A stretch of 64,000 bases of DNA from positions 1 to 64,000 of the forward strand of contig JBNKFQ010000281.1 in the NCBI GenBank assembly GCA_050289385.1. Direction: 5' to 3'. Below the pieces are notes generated by a model. That model was not told the origin of the DNA, did not search any database, and saw only the letters and a list, made by a program, of their open reading frames with translations. Shown piece after piece: positions 59,484 to 64,000 of this stretch; within the stretch, counting starts at the first letter, position 1; the number at the start of each line of letters is the position of its first letter. Origin of the DNA: JBNKFQ01 sp050289385 (lineage in GTDB: Bacteria > Pseudomonadota > Gammaproteobacteria > Pseudomonadales > Porticoccaceae). Made by a program: the position numbers and the translations under genes.

Positions 59484-60254
59484 TCAGAATACGGCCGTTT
59501 TTTCACGAATGATCTGTTCACTGAAATCCCATAATCTTTGCGCTTCATTTCTGTCTGGCAGCGGCGGCGAAAATCGCATTGGTTTGGCTTTGTCCCAATG
59601 GATGGTTTCATACGTTCCTGTTGCCAGGCGAGTCAAATAAGAACTTCCTTTGGCGACAGAACTGCCTAAAAGCTGACAAATCAGGCGGATAGGCAAGGCC
59701 ATATTTCGCATGAGCTCTGTTCTGACGATGCCGGGGTAGCAGGTGTGGACTTGCACCTGTGGGATGCGACGAGCCAGTTCGGTGGCGTAAAGGTTTGTGG
59801 CCAAAGCCGCTTTATAGGCTGCGCTTGGCCCGCTGTTGATCGTCGCCCAGTCGGTGGAGACGTTTTTGTGTTGGCCATTTCCGGAGACCATGATGATACG
59901 GCCGTTTGTGTTCATACGTGGCAGGAGCGCTTGCGATAAAGTAAACCTGCTTAAATAATTGAGAGCAAAGGTTGGGTCCAATCTTTCCCGGGTAAGAGGC
60001 TGATCGTCGTTGAATAATGCGCCAGCGCATAAGACAAGCGCATCCACTGGTTCGGTGATTTTTGTGGCGAGATCAAGCGTATCTGAAATCAGTGATAAAT
60101 TTGCCTGGATAAATGAACCGTCAAGCTCATCGGCTATATGCTGTCCGCGACTGCTGTTGCGGCCAATGATGGTTACATCCCATCCTTGATTAGTCAGTTG
60201 ATAGGCAACTCCGCGACCGAGGCCGCTGGTTCCCCCTGTAATTAATGCTTTCAT
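59484..60254 (-). CDS. Short-chain dehydrogenase/reductase lacking the catalytic lysine
   Basis: A 256-residue Rossmann protein. The cofactor loop TGGTSGLGRGVAYQL marks it as an SDR, and RIIMVSGNGQH and ALVLCAGAL are present. The usual YxxxK is YKAAL here: the Tyr is kept, but Leu takes the Lys place when the downstream N-x-x-x-x-x-L alignment is used. Reductase activity is therefore doubtful. It starts MKALITGG at 60254; an upstream in-frame ATG adds two residues. The MarR-like gene precedes it by 52 bases, and both have the same 18-base element upstream. Confidence 0.82.
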   Translation of the reverse strand: MKALITGGTSGLGRGVAYQLTNQGWDVTIIGRNSSRGQHIADELDGSFIQANLSLISDTLDLATKITEPVDALVLCAGALFNDDQPLTRERLDPTFALNYLSRFTLSQALLPRMNTNGRIIMVSGNGQHKNVSTDWATINSGPSAAYKAALATNLYATELARRIPQVQVHTCYPGIVRTELMRNMALPIRLICQLLGSSVAKGSSYLTRLATGTYETIHWDKAKPMRFSPPLPDRNEAQRLWDFSEQIIREKTAVF

Positions 60255-60263
60255 GTCCACCTC

Positions 60264-60281
60264 ATTTAATTAGGAAGCTAA
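60264..60281 (-). promoter_or_regulatory. Putative MarR operator before the SDR gene
   Basis: ATTTAATTAGGAAGCTAA on the plus strand, identical to the element before the MarR-like gene. Read on the minus strand it contains TTAG-CTTC-CTAA, a short dyad. It lies 10 bases upstream of the SDR start, with a weak TATATT -10 overlapping on its far side. Confidence 0.65.
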
Positions 60282-60306
60282 ATATATATGTAAAAAAAGA
60301 GAAGGT

Positions 60307-60741
60307 CTATTCACATCCTTCACGACCATTGTCGCCAAGGTTTGTGCCCATCTGTTGCAGCCAATCGACAAATAAACTGCGTTCTGCTGGCGAAAATCCG
60401 GCCATCATCCGATCTTCGAATTGGTGCATGACATCGAATAATTGCGCAAAAAATGCCTCGCCTTGTGATGTCATTTTGACGATCTTGGCGCGGGCATCGT
60501 AGTCGGCTGCTTCCCGGGAGACCAGACCACGATCCTCCAGTTTATCGAGCAAACCAGTGAGGGTGGCGGCGCGGACACCTGTGCATTTTTGCAGTTGCTT
60601 CTGTTCCATACCTGCGCCGTGGTAAAGATAACCGAGGATTTCGAACTGAGACGTAGACAGGTTGTAATCACTTAGTTCCTCATTGAAGGCGTTGCGCATG
60701 GTGATGTAGGTGCGTTTTAGCCAGAAGACAGGCTTTGACAT
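60307..60741 (-). CDS. MarR family transcriptional regulator
   Basis: A 144-residue winged-helix regulator. The helix-turn-helix with ATLTGLLDKLEDRGLVSREAADYDARAKIVKMTSQGE is the MarR DNA-binding unit and wing. N- and C-terminal helices form the dimer interface. I start at the ATG at 60741 (MSKPVFWLKRTYITMRNAFN), close to the operator; another in-frame start lies 15 bases upstream. It is followed on the same strand by the SDR gene. The shared 18-base element in front of both genes suggests it controls both. No ligand can be inferred. Confidence 0.88.
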   Translation of the reverse strand: MSKPVFWLKRTYITMRNAFNEELSDYNLSTSQFEILGYLYHGAGMEQKQLQKCTGVRAATLTGLLDKLEDRGLVSREAADYDARAKIVKMTSQGEAFFAQLFDVMHQFEDRMMAGFSPAERSLFVDWLQQMGTNLGDNGREGCE

Positions 60742-60755
60742 TGGTTTCGCCCGCA

Positions 60756-60773
60756 ATTTAATTAGGAAGCTAA
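60756..60773 (-). promoter_or_regulatory. Putative MarR operator before the MarR gene
   Basis: The same 18-mer as before the SDR gene (ATTTAATTAGGAAGCTAA on the plus strand), with a TTAG/CTAA dyad. It starts 15 bases upstream of the MarR start and abuts the -10 hexamer, an ideal place for self-repression. Confidence 0.7.
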
Positions 60774-60800
60774 TTATATTTTGTAATCAATTTTTGTCAA
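60773..60800 (-). promoter_or_regulatory. Consensus sigma-70 promoter of the MarR gene
   Basis: On the minus strand TTGACA (60795-60800) and TATAAT (60773-60778) are both exact consensus hexamers with a 16-base spacer. The operator overlaps the downstream edge of the -10. Confidence 0.8.
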
Positions 60801-60845
60801 CGGATTGGAGAAAGTTAAATGTCAATTGAGTATCACCAATCGTAA

Positions 60846-61175
60846 TTGGGTCAGTTGCGGCAGTTGATTGGCAAGATGAAGGCTTTTTGCGATTGCGGCA
60901 AGGGCAACAAGGTCAAGGTCTCCCCCAAAACCTGCGAGGAGTCCCCCGAACCGCGGGCTGCCATGACCTGGGCGCAACACCTCAAGCGGGTCTTCAATAT
61001 CAATGTGACCACCTGCCAGCACTGCGGAGGTCAACTCAACGTCATTGCCTGCATTGAAGACCCGGTGGTGATCCAGGCCATACTGGCGCATCTGGCGCAA
61101 AAAGAGAAAGCCCTGCCGGCAGAACGGATACTGCCGGAAGACCGAGCCCCACCACAACGAGACTTGTTTGACTGA
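60846..61175 (+). mobile_element. C-terminal remnant of an IS91-type transposase
   Basis: About 109 codons survive, ending in PPQRDLFD before a stop. MTWAQHLKRVFNINVTTCQHCGGQLNVIACIEDP is the C-terminal CxxC region of IS91/ISCR-type (Y2, HUH) transposases. The N-terminal catalytic part with the Tyr pair and HUH motif is missing. The frame opens with a TTG and no ribosome binding site, so it is not expected to be a functional gene. Its left end lies 46 bases upstream of the MarR promoter -35. Confidence 0.82.
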
Positions 61176-61762
61176 TTTCCCCGGTATTTCCATTCAGCAG
61201 TGGTCCTGGCGGGCAACGGCGGGTGCCTGTTGACCAAGGGGCAAAAATTCGGCATTTGGGGGAATAAGGGTAGCGACGGAGCCGTGAAAACCGGGCCAAA
61301 ACTGATCAAACTGCGGCCAATCACAGGCAATGCAGCAACCAACATCGCAGTTGACCGCCAGAAAAAGGGCGTTGATTCTTCCTATACCCACTTCTTCGCA
61401 GTGAAGGCACTCTGCAAATTCGCGACAGCCTGGGTAATGACCGGGATGTACGTAATGGTATTCGCGGTGTCTCTGCCGGGCAGAATGCTCTGGCACTGGT
61501 CAATGGCAGGTGGTCAGGGTACTTCCGCATGACGTTAACGTTATACGCGATTCAAAAAATATTTTTCTAACGGAGAATAACGAAAGGATAGGCGTTTAAA
61601 GTGGAAGAAATTTGATTTTCTTTATTGTCATCCCTCGTTGTTGAGTTACTCATTCCACGCCAATGTAAAATTATTTTGTAAAACATGTCTCCTTCTGGGG
61701 AGCCTCAATCGTTATAGTGTTGAGGTTAAGCCTCAAAACAGACGTTTTTACCAGGAGGTTCT
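61176..61762. other. Gene-poor stretch after the IS91 remnant
   Basis: Nothing recognisable to about 61530; frames of about 100 codons on both strands overlap each other and match no family I know. It may be flanking DNA of the degraded element. From 61700 the leader of the YciI gene begins, with CCTCAA (61703-61708), TTGAGG (61720-61725) and CCTCAA (61731-61736), which can form alternative hairpins. A possible ECF-type promoter TGTCTC (61686-61691) and CGTTAT (61710-61715) with an 18-base spacer lies there. Confidence 0.4.
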
Positions 61763-62110
61763 ATGAACGAATATATGTTGTTATACAAAGGTGGCGATCC
61801 TGATTTTTGTGCAGATAGTCCAGAATACGCGGAGGTGATGGGGCGTTGGGCAGAGTGGTTTGCCAACTTGGGGAGTGAAGGTCGTTTAGCCAATGGTGGC
61901 TCGCCTCTGCTTTTTTCTGGGCAGCGAATTACCCGAGATTTTGTGGTTACAGATATTGCCGCCTCAGAAGCCAAAGAATTGGTGAGTGGCTATAGCATTA
62001 TTAAGGCCAATAGTCTTGAAGAGGCGGTTGAGTTGAGCAAAGGCTGTCCAATTTTTGAGTCGTCCATCGATTATGTAGAGGTCCGTGAAGTTATGAAGGT
62101 GGCGCCATAG
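61763..62110 (+). CDS. YciI/DGPF (YCII-related) domain protein
   Basis: A 115-residue small protein of the YCII-related superfamily: MNEYMLLYKGGDP start, then WAEWFANLG, and ELVSGYSIIKANSLEEAVELSKGCPIF, which corresponds to the K-E-x-x-x-G-Y-x-I segment of DGPF proteins. The D-G-P-F motif itself is replaced (VTDIAASEAKE). These proteins are the conserved partners of ECF42 sigma factors, and such a gene lies convergent 214 bases downstream. AGGAGG at 61753-61758 is an excellent ribosome binding site. Confidence 0.85.
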   Translation: MNEYMLLYKGGDPDFCADSPEYAEVMGRWAEWFANLGSEGRLANGGSPLLFSGQRITRDFVVTDIAASEAKELVSGYSIIKANSLEEAVELSKGCPIFESSIDYVEVREVMKVAP

Positions 62111-62120
62111 TGCAACCTGC

Positions 62121-62309
62121 TTGAGTGTATGCGCCAAGCGCCACTTCTTAGAAAAGTACCCGGGTGGTTTTAACCACCCGGATTGTATCGACCTGGGCAA
62201 CAAGCACAAAGTGGAACAATTGACCGAGTGGGTTCAGGGTGCGCTCAGTAAGACTCACTTTCGGGATGTGCTTAAAGGGTTGAATAAGCCCGAGCAGGGC
62301 GTTCTATGA
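62121..62309 (+). CDS. Small ORF of unknown function, possibly a gene fragment
   Basis: 62 codons (MSVCAKRHFLEKYPGGFNHP...) with a protein-like composition and no recognised family. It contains a perfect hairpin CCGGGTGGTT/AACCACCCGG at 62159-62180, which lies inside the frame and might instead be a terminator of the YciI gene. No good ribosome binding site is seen. It may be the remains of a longer gene or not coding at all. Confidence 0.3.
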   Translation: MSVCAKRHFLEKYPGGFNHPDCIDLGNKHKVEQLTEWVQGALSKTHFRDVLKGLNKPEQGVL

Positions 62310-62324
62310 TGAGTTTTAAGAATT

Positions 62325-63614
62325 CTAATCTTTTGGGACTGTTACCAAGAGCCGTTGGATTTGGCTTATCATCAGTTTTTGCTCTTGAGGTGAACCTCCC
62401 AGTTTTTTCGCGGCTTCGGCATGTTCAAATGCTTTTTCAGGCTGTTTGGTTTTCGCATATAAATGGGCGAGTGTTGCGTCAGGCAGGTGGGAATCTTTAA
62501 AGATTTTATGATTTTTAATGGTCGTGACCTGCTCAATGGCTAATGCCGCCGAGCCAGCATAGGCCAATGCAATCGCCCGGTTTAATACTGCCAATGGCGA
62601 GTTGGTAATGGCAGCTAATTGCGAATACAAATTAGTTATGATATTCCACCGCGTTGTTTCAAATGACGCAGCCATGCAGTGTTCTTTGGCTATAAGTGCC
62701 TCTATGGTAAAGCGACCCATAGGGTCTTCACTGGCCAGTTGCCTGGCATGGTTTAATAGTTCATTGGCGTGTTGAATTTTTTCGTTGTCCCAACGCATCC
62801 GGTTTTGTAGGTCAATGGGAATCGGGGTTCCATTGCTGTCTATTCTGGATTCTAACCGGGCTAAGTGAAAGTGGAGCAGTGAATATAATCCGTAGGTTTC
62901 ACGGTTGGCCAAATTAGGAGATTCGATAATGATTCGAACTAACCCTAATGCTTCGAGGCAAAACATTTTGTTCGTTACTTCTTGTTTGTTACCGTGATAG
63001 CCTTCATTAAAAAGCAGGTATAACACGGTGTGAACGGTATTGAGTGAAGCGTTTAATGTATTCTGGTCTGGAAGTGAAAAGCTTTGCTGCTTTAATAGTT
63101 GTTTGGTTCGCAGCAAACGTTTTTTTACCGTGGCTACAGGAATAAGCAGTGCGCGCGAGATGGCATCAATACTTAATCCACAAAGTATTTGTAAAATGAT
63201 AGGGATTTGATTTTCTACTGATGTATTGGTATTGCAACAGGCAAAAATCATTCTGAGTTGGTCATCTTGAATAAGGTCATCGCTGAACTGCGTGTCAATT
63301 GTTGAAGGCAGTGACCATTCGCTTTCTAAAAAGAGCGCCAGATCTGGCGTTAATTTAATTTTATTTTTGTTGGCGCGAATAGTGTCAATAGCTTGGTTTT
63401 TGGCTGCTGTCACTAGCCAGGCTCTCGGGTTGGGTGGAATACTGCCGCTTTGCCATTGCGTGAGGGCCTTGTAAAAGGCTTCCTGCAGGGTATCTTCCGC
63501 AAGTTCGATGTTTTCGATACCTAATATTCGAGTAAGCACGGCTAGAAGACGTGGCGCATCGCTTTTATAGATAATTTCGAGTGTTTGTCGTGCTGAAGGG
63601 TTAGACGTGTTCAC
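62325..63614 (-). CDS. ECF42-type RNA polymerase sigma factor with C-terminal TPR-like domain
   Basis: A 429-residue protein (GTG start at 63614). Regions 2 and 4 of an ECF sigma factor lie at the N-terminus: LAEDTLQEAFYKALTQWQ, PRAWLVTAAKNQAIDTIR and, for region 4, LCGLSIDAISRALLIPVATVKKRLLRTKQLL. A helical domain of about 240 residues follows (LYLLFNEGYHGNKQ, and TPR-like LNRAIALAYAGSAALAI), the DUF6596 arrangement of the ECF42 group. No anti-sigma gene is near; the C-terminal domain and the YciI partner are thought to take its place in other bacteria. The frame continues upstream to 63713, but homologues start near this GTG. Confidence 0.9.
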   Translation of the reverse strand: MNTSNPSARQTLEIIYKSDAPRLLAVLTRILGIENIELAEDTLQEAFYKALTQWQSGSIPPNPRAWLVTAAKNQAIDTIRANKNKIKLTPDLALFLESEWSLPSTIDTQFSDDLIQDDQLRMIFACCNTNTSVENQIPIILQILCGLSIDAISRALLIPVATVKKRLLRTKQLLKQQSFSLPDQNTLNASLNTVHTVLYLLFNEGYHGNKQEVTNKMFCLEALGLVRIIIESPNLANRETYGLYSLLHFHLARLESRIDSNGTPIPIDLQNRMRWDNEKIQHANELLNHARQLASEDPMGRFTIEALIAKEHCMAASFETTRWNIITNLYSQLAAITNSPLAVLNRAIALAYAGSAALAIEQVTTIKNHKIFKDSHLPDATLAHLYAKTKQPEKAFEHAEAAKKLGGSPQEQKLMISQIQRLLVTVPKD

Positions 63615-64000
63615 TGCGCGTTTGCTTGCTGCCAACAAAATTGTAGTTGTGATTTTAACGCATCTCGTGAAGTAGCACATGCATCTGTTGCTTAACAAGC
63701 CAAAACAAGACACCGATAACTAGCAGCACTAGAAGAGGTCGCCAAATGAATGGAATCAGAACTACGACTTCACACCCATCTGCTTTTGAAATAATCGCAC
63801 AGAACAGGCTATTTGATACATCGAGCAATCGGTTTTGAGGCGATAGAGAGGAAACTGGGCAAGTACGGCCGTACACCGCCCTGCCACTGCTATGGCACTA
63901 ATTAATCACAGCGGACCTTCTTCCTTGAATTTGAGCATAATTGGAGTCAAACCCCATATTGCTTCGGCTGAATAAAGCGCAGCCATTAATCTGTTTCGAA
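63615..64000. other. End of window, no recognised gene
   Basis: A minus-strand frame (63655-63876, 73 codons) holds one likely membrane helix (LLVLLVIGVLFWLV) but no known family and overlaps the possible long start of the sigma factor gene. The remaining bases show no motif I can name. Confidence 0.3.

Noticed and set aside
61194..61532. Overlapping frames of about 100 codons on both strands after the IS91 remnant
   Set aside because: They contradict each other in frame and strand, and none has a start signal or known motif.
1..64000. tRNA or rRNA genes
   Set aside because: I looked for T-loop-like GGTTCRANYCC with a paired acceptor stem and for rRNA landmarks and found none; a covariance search would be needed to be certain.

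Overview
The window is chromosomal DNA of a gammaproteobacterium from the Pseudomonadales/Cellvibrionales side of the class. The main evidence is gene order. The runs ridA-spoT-rpoZ-gmk-yicC / rph / crc-like / pyrE / slmA / argB-algC-coaBC / radC / rpmBG, mutM-coaD-rsmD / ftsY-ftsE-ftsX-rpoH / trmB, rsd(algQ)-dsbB-gshA and ubiD / rho-trxA / ppx-ppk all follow the arrangement familiar from Pseudomonas. AlgC carries the long membrane-anchored N-terminus, and a Crc-like protein sits between rph and pyrE. No tRNA, rRNA, CRISPR array, prophage or plasmid function was recognised.

Layout. 1-850: the 5' end of a REP-associated transposase gene and unexplained DNA. 850-9930: a lipoprotein, RidA, the stringent-response and nucleotide cluster (spoT, rpoZ, gmk, yicC, rph, crc-like, pyrE), a DUF4124 protein and SlmA. 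9979-15440: argB, algC, coaBC and radC; dut is absent from its usual place. 15581-24100: ribosomal proteins L28/L33, a lone ExbD, DNA repair and CoA genes, the SRP receptor with the FtsEX divisome transporter, sigma-32 and trmB. 24109-31679: a stress protein, ElbB, two FKBP lipoproteins (one with two near-identical FKBP domains), Rsd, DsbB and GshA. 31985-38000: a wrecked glycosyltransferase gene beside an intact PAP2 phosphatase, then an RND efflux pump lacking its outer-membrane channel. 38165-45063: a two-subunit molybdenum hydroxylase followed by two paralogous six-Asp-box beta-propeller proteins that share an unrecognised C-terminal domain. 45118-53067: ubiD, a cold-shock protein, rho, trxA and convergent ppx/ppk. 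53249-59350: a membrane-anchored FAD disulfide reductase beside an arsenite methyltransferase, then slyX and two peptidase genes. 59484-64000: an accessory tail with an SDR and MarR gene pair that share an operator, an IS91-type remnant, and an ECF42-type sigma factor with its YciI/DGPF partner.

The most interesting non-coding signal is a set of four intergenic arrays (1435-1582, 4483-4538, 55369-55472, 59367-59417). Each is built from degenerate 7-base units, and three of them put inverted copies on either side of a spacer. The unit sequence differs from array to array, but the 7-base phase and the hairpin-like layout recur. Several 10-16 base tandem duplications (before ftsY, before rpoH, after rpmG) suggest that intergenic DNA in this genome duplicates readily. 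The clearest regulatory finding is an identical 18-base site in front of the MarR-family gene and its SDR neighbour. In the first case it overlaps the -10 of a promoter with both consensus hexamers.

All calls come from reading the sequence. No similarity search was run, so family names rest on motifs, length and context.
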